A stretch of 64,000 nt of DNA, from assembly GCF_007991735.1 (NCBI RefSeq), contig NZ_BJYX01000018.1, forward strand, positions 34,890 through 98,889, in the 5' to 3' direction. Below the pieces are notes generated by a model that saw nothing but the letters and a program-made list of their open reading frames with translations, made no database searches and was not told the DNA's origin. The stretch comes from Terrabacter aerolatus. Its GTDB lineage: Bacteria; Actinomycetota; Actinomycetes; Actinomycetales; Dermatophilaceae. The number at the start of each line of letters is the position of its first letter. The stretch's first letter is position 1. The position numbers and the translations under genes were made by a program. Below are positions 28,677-36,597 of this stretch, one piece after another.

Positions 28677-29930
28677 ATGGACACCCCGAGGGACCTCGAG
28701 GTCCTCATGCCTCGTCTGCGCGACGTCTACCGGGACCTGCACGCGCACCCCGAGCTGTCGTTCGCGGAGGAGCGGACCGCCGGCATCGGTGCTGCGTGGC
28801 TACGCGAGCTCGGCCTCACGGTGACCGAGGGCGTCGGGCGCACCGGTGTGACCGGAGTGCTGCGCCGCGGTGACGGCCCGGTCGTGCTGCTCCGGGCCGA
28901 CATGGACGCACTCCCCGTGGCCGAGGCGACAGGCCTGCCGTATGCGTCGACGGACCGCGGCGTCGACCCCGACGGTCGCGACGTGCCCGTCATGCACGCC
29001 TGTGGGCACGACGTCCACGTCACGTGCCTGCTCGGGGCGCTGTCGGTCCTCGTGGCCGACGACTCGTGGACCGGCACCGTCGTCGCCCTCCTCCAGCCCG
29101 CGGAAGAGGTGGCCCAGGGCGCGGTGGCGATGGTCGAGGACGGCCTCTACACCGCGGTCCCGCGCCCCGACGTCGTCCTCGGTCAGCACGTGGCACCGCT
29201 CCCGGCCGGGACGATCGGCCTGCGTGCGGGCCCGTCCTTCGCGGCCACCGACAGCCTGCGCATCACGCTCTACGGTGAGGGCGGACACGGGTCACGACCA
29301 GAGGCCACCGTCGACCCGGTGGTCCTGGCAGCCGCCACCGTGCTGCGACTGCAGACCGTGGTCTCGCGCGAGATCGCCGGCACCGACACAGCGGTGCTCA
29401 CCGTGGGGTCGATCCAAGCCGGCACGAAGTCGAACATCATCCCCGACCACGCCCTGCTCCTGGTCAACCTCCGCACCTACGACGTCCGGGTGCGGGCCAG
29501 GGCCCTGGCGGCGATCACCCGGATCGTCGAGGGGGAGGCCGCGGCCGCAGGCGCCCGGCGGCCCCCGCAGATCGAGCCCTTCGAGCAGGCTCCAGCGGTC
29601 GTCAACGACCCGGCCGGGGTCGAGCGCACGCGTCCCTGGCTCGAGGCGCTCGTCGGCGCCGGTCGTGTGCTCGACCCGGGCCCGATCACGGGCAGCGAGG
29701 ACGTCGGGGTGCTGGCCGAGGCGGCGGAGGCGCCCTGCGTGTTCTGGCTGCTCGGCGGCGCAGACCCCGCGGCCTTTGCCGAGGCCTCCGGCCTCGAGGA
29801 GATGCGGGCCGTGCTGGCGTCGCTGCCGTCGAACCACTCGCCGCTGTTCGCACCTGTCATCGACCCCACCCTCGAGATCGGCGTGCGGGCGCTCGCTGGT
29901 GCGGCACGCGCCTGGCTCGGCGGAGTCTAG
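28677..29930 (+). CDS. M20-family amidohydrolase
   Basis: 417 residues of the peptidase M20 / N-acyl-amino-acid amidohydrolase group. Metal-site motifs: RDLHAHPELSFAEERTA, LLRADMDALP, HACGHDVHVT, QPAEEVAQGA and the dimer-domain GEGGHGSRPEATVDP; SNHSPLFAP near the end holds the last ligand. These enzymes remove acyl or indole groups from amino acids or degrade peptides; the substrate is not decidable here. ATG 28677 is preferred over longer options because of the adjacent -10. Confidence 0.92.
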   Translation: MDTPRDLEVLMPRLRDVYRDLHAHPELSFAEERTAGIGAAWLRELGLTVTEGVGRTGVTGVLRRGDGPVVLLRADMDALPVAEATGLPYASTDRGVDPDGRDVPVMHACGHDVHVTCLLGALSVLVADDSWTGTVVALLQPAEEVAQGAVAMVEDGLYTAVPRPDVVLGQHVAPLPAGTIGLRAGPSFAATDSLRITLYGEGGHGSRPEATVDPVVLAAATVLRLQTVVSREIAGTDTAVLTVGSIQAGTKSNIIPDHALLLVNLRTYDVRVRARALAAITRIVEGEAAAAGARRPPQIEPFEQAPAVVNDPAGVERTRPWLEALVGAGRVLDPGPITGSEDVGVLAEAAEAPCVFWLLGGADPAAFAEASGLEEMRAVLASLPSNHSPLFAPVIDPTLEIGVRALAGAARAWLGGV

Positions 29931-30069
29931 ACGGCGACGGCTTGCACCCGAGGGGCCTCCTCGACGTCACGCCACGACGACATTGCGCGAATCTTGTGGA
30001 AACGCTGCGGACATCTGGTGCCTTCCGGACAATTGGGCAAGTAGCCGTCCTCGTCCCCTCGGAGTCCTC

Positions 30070-31017
30070 ATGCGCCTCAGCCCCCGCAGCGCCCGCGCCT
30101 TCACGTCGCTGCTCGCGCTCACCGGTGTCACCGCGGTGGCCCTGGCCCTCGCTCCCGGAGCGGCTGCGGCGGCGCCGGCGAAGCCATCCGGCACGACCTC
30201 GACGGCTCCGACGTCGACCACCACGGCGGCAGCCGCCGACAGCCGCGCGCTCTGGGTGTGGGACACGAGCACCCCCGACGCCACCGTCGACCTCGCCGTC
30301 AGCTCCGGCATCGACCAGCTCTTCGTCGCGGTACCGCCGAACGTCACGACCTCGGCACAGCTGCCCAACCTGCGCACCCTGTCCGAGCGCGCGCGGGCGG
30401 CCGGCATCCGCGTCGACGCCCTCGGCGGCGACCCGGGGTGGGTCGACAACCCGAGCTGGGTCGTGACCTACTGGCTCAAGCCGGCCCGGAGCACCGGGCT
30501 CTTCACCGGCATCCACATCGACGTCGAGCCGTACTCCACGTCGGCCTGGACCACGAGCCAGTCCACCGTCGTGGCCGGCTACCTGACCCTGCTCGACAAG
30601 CTCAAGGCCAGCGCCGGCACGTCCCCCATCGAGGCCGACATCCCGTTCTGGTTCAACCAGATCCCCGCGAAGGCCAGCAACGGCGCCGCCTCGACCCTCG
30701 ACCGCGAGATCATGCGCCGCACGTCCGGGGTCACGGTCATGGCCTACCGCAACACCGCCGCCGGCACGGACGGGACCCTCGACATCGCCGCCGCCGAGCT
30801 CGCGGTAGGGACCGCCCTCGGCAAGCCGGTGCGCATCGGCCAGGAGACGACCTACCTCGGCGACACCGCTGTCGACACCAAGCAGACCTTCTACGGGTGG
30901 ACCCGGACGGCCATGGAGGCCCAGCTCGCGCAGGTCGACGCCGGGGCCTCGTCGTATGCCGCGTACGCCGGGATCGCGATCCACAGCGCAGCCGGCTACG
31001 CCGCGATGACCCCCTGA
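30070..31017 (+). CDS. secreted protein with TIM-barrel glycosidase-like features
   Basis: 315 residues. A Sec signal peptide (about 1-36: RSAR then a hydrophobic stretch ending AAAAA) is followed by a Thr/Ser/Ala linker and a domain from about 57. That domain reads like an alpha/beta barrel: ALWVWDTS, IDQLFVAVPPN, GIRVDALGGDPGW, GIHIDVEPYST (D151, E153), IEADIPFW, VTVMAYRN and IGQETTYLG. The hIDVEPY strand resembles acidic active-site strands of glycosidases such as GH18. I do not recognise a specific family. GGAG lies 5 nt before the ATG. About 140 bp upstream is unusually AT-rich for the window, consistent with a promoter. Confidence 0.75.
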   Translation: MRLSPRSARAFTSLLALTGVTAVALALAPGAAAAAPAKPSGTTSTAPTSTTTAAAADSRALWVWDTSTPDATVDLAVSSGIDQLFVAVPPNVTTSAQLPNLRTLSERARAAGIRVDALGGDPGWVDNPSWVVTYWLKPARSTGLFTGIHIDVEPYSTSAWTTSQSTVVAGYLTLLDKLKASAGTSPIEADIPFWFNQIPAKASNGAASTLDREIMRRTSGVTVMAYRNTAAGTDGTLDIAAAELAVGTALGKPVRIGQETTYLGDTAVDTKQTFYGWTRTAMEAQLAQVDAGASSYAAYAGIAIHSAAGYAAMTP

Positions 31018-31024
31018 GCCACGA

Positions 31025-32014
31025 TCACGCACGTCCGGACGCGTGCTCCCGCCAGGCCGGGTCGTCGTCCGGCATCCAGGCAGGAGCACGCGCCGGCTCC
31101 AGGTCGGTGGCGAGCCACGAGTGCTCCGCCAGGGCGAGGGCGACCTCGATGAGCGTGGTCGTCGAGGGGTTCACGTCGTCGGCGCGCCAGGCCAGGGACC
31201 ACGGGTAATAGGGCTGGACCTCCAGCGGCCACGAGGTCTGCATCCCGACCTCGGCGTACTTCTCGGCGTAGCTGAGGAACTCGAGGTAACGCACGTCGCG
31301 CGGGCCACGTTGCACGTGGGCGACGCAGAAGCTGAAGGCACCCGGGGTGCCCAGCCACCGCATCGCAAGGCCGAGACGGGCCTCCAGCGCGGTGACGTAC
31401 TGACCGTGCGCGCTGTAGGTGCCCGAGTCGGGAGGGTCGGCGAACACGTGCAGCGGACGGGCGTCGAACGAGGCGTGTGGCGCAGCCGCCTCGTCCGGGT
31501 CGCCGGGAGCCCCGACGAGCACGAGCGGCTCGAGCCGGAGCAGCCGGTGCCGCCAACCACTGGGATGCGCGAGGAGCATCCGGGGCGTGACGCGGAGGAT
31601 CGCGACGTCGAGCCGTCCCTGCTGGAGGGCGTTCAGCTGCGTGATGCTGTCCATCGAGTGCTCGCGAAGCGGGATGTCCGGCTCCGTCCGGGCGAAGGCG
31701 TCGGCGACCATGCGGCTCGTGGACAGCTCGAAGACGTGGGCGATGCTGACGCCCCGCTGCGGGGCGCGCCGCGTCATGCTCTCGGAGAGGGCGAGCAGTC
31801 GTCGGGAGTCCGCGAGGAACTGCTGGCCCCGGGCCGTCAGGGTGACGTGCCGGCTGTCCCGGACGAGGAGGGCCTCGCCGAGCTGTTCCTCGAGCCGGCG
31901 GATCTGCTTGGAGAGCGCCGGCTGGCTGACGTAGAGCTGGGCTGCGGCCCGGCCGAAGTGCAGCTCCTCGGCGACCGCGACGAAGTACCTCACCAGGCGC
32001 AGGTCCAGCTCCAT
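31025..32014 (-). CDS. LysR-family transcriptional regulator
   Basis: 329 residues. N-terminal winged HTH (MELDLRLVRYFVAVAEELHFGRAA then QPALSKQIRRLEEQLGEALL) and a periplasmic-binding-like effector domain (about 90-300). I start at ATG 32014 because GGGGAG precedes it by about 5 nt; a longer in-frame start at 32068 adds 18 unlikely residues. It is divergent from the alpha/beta hydrolase, a typical LysR target arrangement, across about 215 bp. Confidence 0.9.
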   Translation of the reverse strand: MELDLRLVRYFVAVAEELHFGRAAAQLYVSQPALSKQIRRLEEQLGEALLVRDSRHVTLTARGQQFLADSRRLLALSESMTRRAPQRGVSIAHVFELSTSRMVADAFARTEPDIPLREHSMDSITQLNALQQGRLDVAILRVTPRMLLAHPSGWRHRLLRLEPLVLVGAPGDPDEAAAPHASFDARPLHVFADPPDSGTYSAHGQYVTALEARLGLAMRWLGTPGAFSFCVAHVQRGPRDVRYLEFLSYAEKYAEVGMQTSWPLEVQPYYPWSLAWRADDVNPSTTTLIEVALALAEHSWLATDLEPARAPAWMPDDDPAWREHASGRA

Positions 32015-32229
32015 CAGGTCTCCCCGCGGCGCGTCGTCGGTCGGGCCATCGCCCGACTGGCTCACCACGGTAGTGACCCAGCCTGCCCGTTGGTGCTCCT
32101 CGCGGTTATCGATCGGTCCTCAGACGGTCTTGGACGCGGGCTGGCGCAGGTGGTCAGCCTTGGGAGGTCGCCCACTCGCACCGCGACACCACGGTCCGCG
32201 TCCGTGCGGACCCCGGAGAGAGGCAGCTC

Positions 32230-33030
32230 ATGACCACACACCAGCGTCCCGTCGTCTTCATCCACGGTCTCTGGCTCCATGCCACGAGCTGGGACCCCTG
32301 GGTCGAGCTCTTCCGCGAGATGGGCTACGCGCCCGTCGCCCCGGGGTGGCCCCGGGAGGCCGACACCGTCGCGGCGGCCCGGGAGCGGGCGGAGGACGTC
32401 GCCGGGCTCGGCATCGACGACGTCACGAACCACTACGCGGCGATCATCGACGGTCTCCCGGAGGCGCCGGTCCTCGTCGGCCACTCCTTCGGGGGACTCA
32501 TCGCCGAGAAGCTGCTGGGGCAGGGCAAGGCCGCCGCGGCGGTCGCCATCGACCCGGCGCAGATCAAGGGCGTCCTGCCGCTGCCGCTCGCCCAGCTCCG
32601 CGCCGGACTGCCGGCGCTCGGCAACCCGGCGAACCGGAACCGGGCGGTCTCCCTGACCGCCAAGGAGTTCCGCTTCGGGTTCGGCAACGCGGTCAGCGAG
32701 GAGGAGTCGGACGCGCTCTTCGAACGGTGGACCATCCCCTCGCCGGCCAAGCCCCTCTTCCAGGCGGCGGCCGCGAACTTCTCGTTGCACTCCGAGGCCG
32801 CGGTCGACACCGACAACAGCACGCGCGGCCCCCTGCTGCTCATCTCCGGCCTCGAGGACCACACCGTCCCCGACGTCGTGACACGCTCGACCCTCAAGCA
32901 GTACCGCAGCTCCACCGCCCTCACCGAGCTGCGGCAGTTCGAGGGGCGCGGGCACTCGCTCACCATCGACGGAGGGTGGAGCGAGGTCGCCAAGGCCGTG
33001 CTGGGCTGGCTCGACGAGCACGGGCTCTGA
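32230..33030 (+). CDS. alpha/beta-fold hydrolase
   Basis: 266 residues. Oxyanion-hole motif VFIHGLWLHATSWDPW, nucleophile elbow GHSFGGLIAEKL with the catalytic Ser, acid region SGLEDHTVPD and the His in EGRGHSLTIDGGW complete the triad. A GGAGAGAGG ribosome site precedes the ATG. Family enzymes are esterases or lipases with diverse substrates. The following SDR begins 2 nt after the stop, so the two probably act on related substrates. Confidence 0.9.
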   Translation: MTTHQRPVVFIHGLWLHATSWDPWVELFREMGYAPVAPGWPREADTVAAARERAEDVAGLGIDDVTNHYAAIIDGLPEAPVLVGHSFGGLIAEKLLGQGKAAAAVAIDPAQIKGVLPLPLAQLRAGLPALGNPANRNRAVSLTAKEFRFGFGNAVSEEESDALFERWTIPSPAKPLFQAAAANFSLHSEAAVDTDNSTRGPLLLISGLEDHTVPDVVTRSTLKQYRSSTALTELRQFEGRGHSLTIDGGWSEVAKAVLGWLDEHGL

Positions 33031-33031
33031 G

Positions 33032-33817
33032 GTGGACCTCGGTCTGGCCGGCAAGGTCGCCATCGTCACCGGTGCGAGCAAGGGCATCGGTCTGGCCATC
33101 ACGCGAGTGCTCGTCGACGAGGGGGTCGCGGTCGTCGCGGGCGCCCGTGACGCCTCAGCCGAGCTCGATGCCCTGAGCCGTTCCGGCACCGTCACCTTCG
33201 TGGCCGTCGACCTCGGCGACCCGGACGGGGCAGCGCACGTCGTCGACGCCGCCGCCGGTCGGGGACGCCTCGACATCCTCGTCAACAACGTCGGGGCCGT
33301 CTCGCCTCGGCTGGACGGCTTCCTGGCGGTCACGGACGAGCAGTGGAGCACGTCGTACACGCTCAACCTCATGGCTGCCGTCCGCACCACGAGAGCGGCC
33401 CTGCCGTTGATGCTCGCTGGGGGTGGCGGGGTGGTCGTCTCGACGTGCTCGGTGAACGCGACCCTGGCCGACCCCTCGGTCATCGACTACAGCGCAGCCA
33501 AAGCGGCTCTGCGCAGCTTCAGCAAGTCCCTGTCCAAGGAGCTCGGACCGCAGGGCATCCGTGTCAACACCGTGAGCCCGGGCCCGGTCTCGACCGACCT
33601 GTGGCTCGGGCACGACGGCGTCGCGGCTGCCGTCGCGGCCCGGCAGGGGAGTGACCCGTCGGCCGTCGCCGCAGCGGCTGCCCGCAACTCGGTCACCGGC
33701 CGTTTCACCCATCCCGACGAGGTGGGTCGGCTCGTCGCCTTCCTCGCCAGCGACGTCGTCGGCAACATCACCGGGACCGACGTCACCATCGACGGTGGGC
33801 TCGTCCCCACGACCTGA
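33032..33817 (+). CDS. short-chain dehydrogenase/reductase (SDR)
   Basis: 261 residues. Classical SDR: cofactor motif TGASKGIG (about 13-20), NNVGA, catalytic Ser in STCSVNAT, YSAAK for the Tyr/Lys pair and the RVNTVSPGPVSTDLW segment, ending with DVTIDGGLVPT. Asp after the second strand is absent, so NADP(H) or NAD(H) preference is not clear. GTG start 2 nt after the hydrolase stop. Substrate unknown. Confidence 0.92.
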   Translation: MDLGLAGKVAIVTGASKGIGLAITRVLVDEGVAVVAGARDASAELDALSRSGTVTFVAVDLGDPDGAAHVVDAAAGRGRLDILVNNVGAVSPRLDGFLAVTDEQWSTSYTLNLMAAVRTTRAALPLMLAGGGGVVVSTCSVNATLADPSVIDYSAAKAALRSFSKSLSKELGPQGIRVNTVSPGPVSTDLWLGHDGVAAAVAARQGSDPSAVAAAAARNSVTGRFTHPDEVGRLVAFLASDVVGNITGTDVTIDGGLVPTT

Positions 33818-33842
33818 GGCCGGTGGGCGTCGGTCGACCATT

Positions 33843-33875
33843 CACCCCGTGGTGCGCATGCCGTGCCGCGGGGTG
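33843..33875 (+). terminator. candidate hairpin after the hydrolase-SDR operon
   Basis: CACCCCG (33843-33849) pairs with CGGGGTG (33869-33875), and part of the intervening bases can pair with G-U pairs. It lies 26 bp after the SDR stop. There is no T-run. The remaining 200 bp to the next gene show no coding signal. Confidence 0.4.
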
Positions 33876-34080
33876 TCGTCGAGCAGGCCCGGTGCCAGGC
33901 TCGCTCGCGAGCATGCGGGCACGGCCCACGTCAGCGACGACGATTCGGTCATCGGACCGTTCGACGGTGCTCTCGAGGCCTCCAGAAGGCGAGTGCCCAC
34001 CACTCGTCCAGCGTGGCCGGTGACCCGCTCCCCACACCGCATACGACCGATCGAAAGGCCGTGGAGGCTCGGGGCGTCCG

Positions 34081-34734
34081 TCAGGCCACGGGGAAGCAGG
34101 CAAGCAGGGCTTCGACCGTTGTCGGCTCTCCGGTGACCTCGGCGTTCCCGGCGACGGACCGACCGGCGAAGAGGATCTCTGACCACGTCGACGAGTCGGC
34201 TCTGAGCGTCGTCGTCGGGTCGGCCCAAGTGCCGCGTTCCGCGTGCAGCTCCGTGGCATCCCACCGGACGCGGTAGGGGTGCTCGACAACGGAGACACGC
34301 TCGTCGCGCAGGTAGAGCTGCAGCTCTCCGGCGGTGGGGGCGAGGTCGGGCTTGGCCATGGTGAGCATGGCCTGGACGGCCGCGTCGGGCGTCAGCCCGC
34401 CGGCCGCCTCGCGGACCGGGGAGGCCTGCGCCCAGCGGCCGAGCTCGCGCAGGATCGGGGCGAGCTCGGCCGCCCAGGGCGTCACGGCGTACCTGTGCTG
34501 CCCGGAGATCGCGCTCGGCAGCTCCTGCACCAGACCGGTGCTGGCGAGCTCGCGCAGGCGGCTGCTCAGCACGGCCGGGGTGATGCCACGCACCGTGGCG
34601 AGGAGCTCGTTGAAGCGCTTCGGCCCGAGCATCAGCTCGCGCAGGATGGGGTAGGTCCAGCGGCTGCCGATCAGCTCCATGGCATGGGCTGTCGCGCACG
34701 CGTCGCCGAGCTGTGCGTAGGTCGCCTTCGCCAC
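34081..34734 (-). CDS. HxlR-family transcriptional regulator with SCP2-like C-terminal domain
   Basis: 217 residues. The first 100 residues are HxlR winged helix (CATAHAMELIGSRWTYPILRELMLG, RFNELLATVRGITPAVLSSRLREL, SGQHRYAVTPWAAEL). Residues about 110-217 look like the sterol-carrier-type domain found in some HxlR proteins, a likely ligand-binding module. GTG start with a GGGAGAGA site upstream. Divergent from the hydrolase-DUF899 gene; a perfect palindrome lies between them. Confidence 0.9.
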   Translation of the reverse strand: MAKATYAQLGDACATAHAMELIGSRWTYPILRELMLGPKRFNELLATVRGITPAVLSSRLRELASTGLVQELPSAISGQHRYAVTPWAAELAPILRELGRWAQASPVREAAGGLTPDAAVQAMLTMAKPDLAPTAGELQLYLRDERVSVVEHPYRVRWDATELHAERGTWADPTTTLRADSSTWSEILFAGRSVAGNAEVTGEPTTVEALLACFPVA

Positions 34735-34758
34735 GCTTCTCTCCCATCCTGGCCAGAA

Positions 34759-34773
34759 CTATGGTAACCATAG
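34759..34773. promoter_or_regulatory. perfect palindrome CTATGGTAACCATAG between HxlR gene and hydrolase-DUF899
   Basis: CTATGGT and ACCATAG flank one central A in the 43-bp gap between the divergent genes. TATGGT inside it can serve as the -10 of the rightward gene (about 12 nt before its ATG). A bound HxlR dimer would therefore block both promoters. The dyad is seen; the role is inferred. Confidence 0.7.
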
Positions 34774-34777
34774 CACT

Positions 34778-36340
34778 ATGAAAAACATACTTGAGGGTGC
34801 GGTGACATCGGCTGATGGGACGCGGATCGCGTGGACCCGGCAAGGCGACGGGCCGCCAGTCGTCATGGTCTCCCCCGTCATGGCCTGCCGTGAGCGTTCG
34901 CCGCAACCGGGCCTGCCCGCGGTACTTGCCAGGAGCTACACCGTGTTCACCTACGACCGCCGCGGGACCGGGGAGAGCCACGAGGAACCGGGCGTGACGT
35001 ACGCGGTGGAGCGCGAGTTCGACGACCTGGCGGCCATGCTCGAGCTCGCGGGGCCCGACGCGTCGGTCTACGGCTTCTCCTCCGGGGCGACCCTGGCCCT
35101 GCTGGGCGCCGCCGACGGCCTGCCGGTCGGGCGGCTGCTGCTCACCGAGCCGCCCCTCATCCCCGACCCCGACCTGGGCCCGCTGGCCGAGGCGCGGCGT
35201 CGGCTCGCCGAGGATCGTGCCGACGCCCGGACGTGGTTCGACGAGGAGGTCACGCGGATCCCGGCGGAGGTGCGAGCGCAGTTCCCGCCGCCCACCCCAC
35301 TCGACCTGGCCAACGCGCCCGCGATGCTCCACGAGCTCGCCTTCCTGCCCGGAACCACTGCGGAGCAGTTCCGCAGCGTGACCGTCCCGACCCTGCTCAT
35401 GGCGAGCGACCACACGGCTTCCGGACTGCTCGAGTCGGCACGGGCGCTGGGGCAGGCCCTGCCGCAGGCGGTCGTGCGGGTGCTGCCCGGCCAATGGCAC
35501 GGCATCCCCGACGCCGACATCGTCGCCGCGGTCGACGCGTTCCTCCAGCGCGACTTCCGCGTCGGGAAGGAGCCGACCCCGGTGAGTACCCGCCGCCTGC
35601 CCGTACGCCCGACCGAGCCGCAGGCCTACCCCGACGTCGTTGACCGCGACACCTGGCAGCAGCAGCTGTCCGACCTCCTGGTCCGCGAGAAGGCCCACAC
35701 GCGTGCGGGCGACGCCCTCGCCGCCGAGCGTCGGCGGTTGCCGATGGTGCGGGTTCCCTCGGACGCGTCCGTCGTGGGTGCCGCCGGTCGCACCCCGATC
35801 CTCGACGTCTTCGAGGGTCGACGCGTGCTGCTCGCCTACTTCCACATGTGGCACGACGGGATGCCGTGGCCCCAGCAGTGCGAGGGGTGCACCTTCTGCG
35901 CGTCGCAGCTGCAGCGCCCTGAGTACCTCCACGCTCGCGACATCACCGTCGCCGTCTTCTGCGAGGGCGACTACGCCGAAAGCAGCCCGTACGCGGAGTT
36001 CCTCCGCTACACGACGCCCTGGTACTCGGCCCGCGACTCCGTCTCGCTCCAGGCCGGCCGGGAGTTCGGGTTCCATGCCTGCTACGTGCGCGACGATGAC
36101 GACCAGGTGTACGAGACGTACTGGACGACCGACCGCGGCACGGAGGCCGGCCTGTGGAGCTACGGACTCATGGACCTCACCGTCTTCGGCCGGCAGGAGG
36201 CCTGCGAGAACAGCCCCGCCGGGTGGCCCCGGATCCCGGCGGGTCAGCACCAGTGGCGGATCGAGGGTCGACCCACCGCGCAGTGGGCCGTCACCGCCGA
36301 GCCGGCCGACGCCACCGGTGTCTCCTGCCATCACCACTGA
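34778..36340 (+). CDS. alpha/beta hydrolase-DUF899 (thioredoxin-like) fusion
   Basis: 520 residues in two parts. About 1-258 is an alpha/beta hydrolase (TYDRRGTGESHEE, YGFSSGATLALLG nucleophile elbow, late GQWHGIPD His). About 285-515 is a DUF899 domain with thioredoxin-like fold (CEGCTFCASQLQ, FHMWHDGMPWPQ, CEGDYAESSPYAEFL). An in-frame GTG at 35582, with GGAAGGAG 9-10 nt upstream, could start DUF899 alone, so both fused and separate products are possible. Function unknown; regulated with the divergent HxlR gene. Ends in HHH. Confidence 0.85.
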   Translation: MKNILEGAVTSADGTRIAWTRQGDGPPVVMVSPVMACRERSPQPGLPAVLARSYTVFTYDRRGTGESHEEPGVTYAVEREFDDLAAMLELAGPDASVYGFSSGATLALLGAADGLPVGRLLLTEPPLIPDPDLGPLAEARRRLAEDRADARTWFDEEVTRIPAEVRAQFPPPTPLDLANAPAMLHELAFLPGTTAEQFRSVTVPTLLMASDHTASGLLESARALGQALPQAVVRVLPGQWHGIPDADIVAAVDAFLQRDFRVGKEPTPVSTRRLPVRPTEPQAYPDVVDRDTWQQQLSDLLVREKAHTRAGDALAAERRRLPMVRVPSDASVVGAAGRTPILDVFEGRRVLLAYFHMWHDGMPWPQQCEGCTFCASQLQRPEYLHARDITVAVFCEGDYAESSPYAEFLRYTTPWYSARDSVSLQAGREFGFHACYVRDDDDQVYETYWTTDRGTEAGLWSYGLMDLTVFGRQEACENSPAGWPRIPAGQHQWRIEGRPTAQWAVTAEPADATGVSCHHH

Positions 36341-36542
36341 CCGTCGACGAAGTGAGCCCGAGGCGTCCAGCCGCCGGAGATCTCGGACCTCAGGCAAGCG
36401 CTGGTCTTCCCGAGCCGAGTCAGGCTGGACCGGACCGTCCCGGCGCGACAGCCCGCGTGGACAGCGGATCCGGCCGCCACTAGTTTCGGAAGATCGTCGG
36501 AGGGAGTTCTTCCCTTTCGAGCCGATCGAGAGGGATGAGCTC

Positions 36543-36596
36543 ATGACTCGTCGCGTGCTGACCCACTGCCCGTCCGTCACCTGCCAGGAGGCCTGA
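36543..36596 (+). CDS. 17-codon leader ORF upstream of the permease
   Basis: Encodes MTRRVLTHCPSVTCQEA. It has its own purine-rich site (GAGAGGGATGAG) before the ATG, its stop is 1 nt before the permease start, and the permease ribosome site GGAGG (36587-36591) lies inside it. The layout suggests translational coupling or regulation through the leader, for example by ribosome stalling at its two Cys codons. It may alternatively be coincidental. Nothing else is seen in the 200 bp between 36341 and here. Confidence 0.45.
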   Translation: MTRRVLTHCPSVTCQEA

Positions 36597-36597
36597 G

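Noticed and set aside
33818..34080. Possible small genes between SDR and HxlR
   Set aside because: Frames are short, lack ribosome sites and read as Ser/Arg-rich low complexity.
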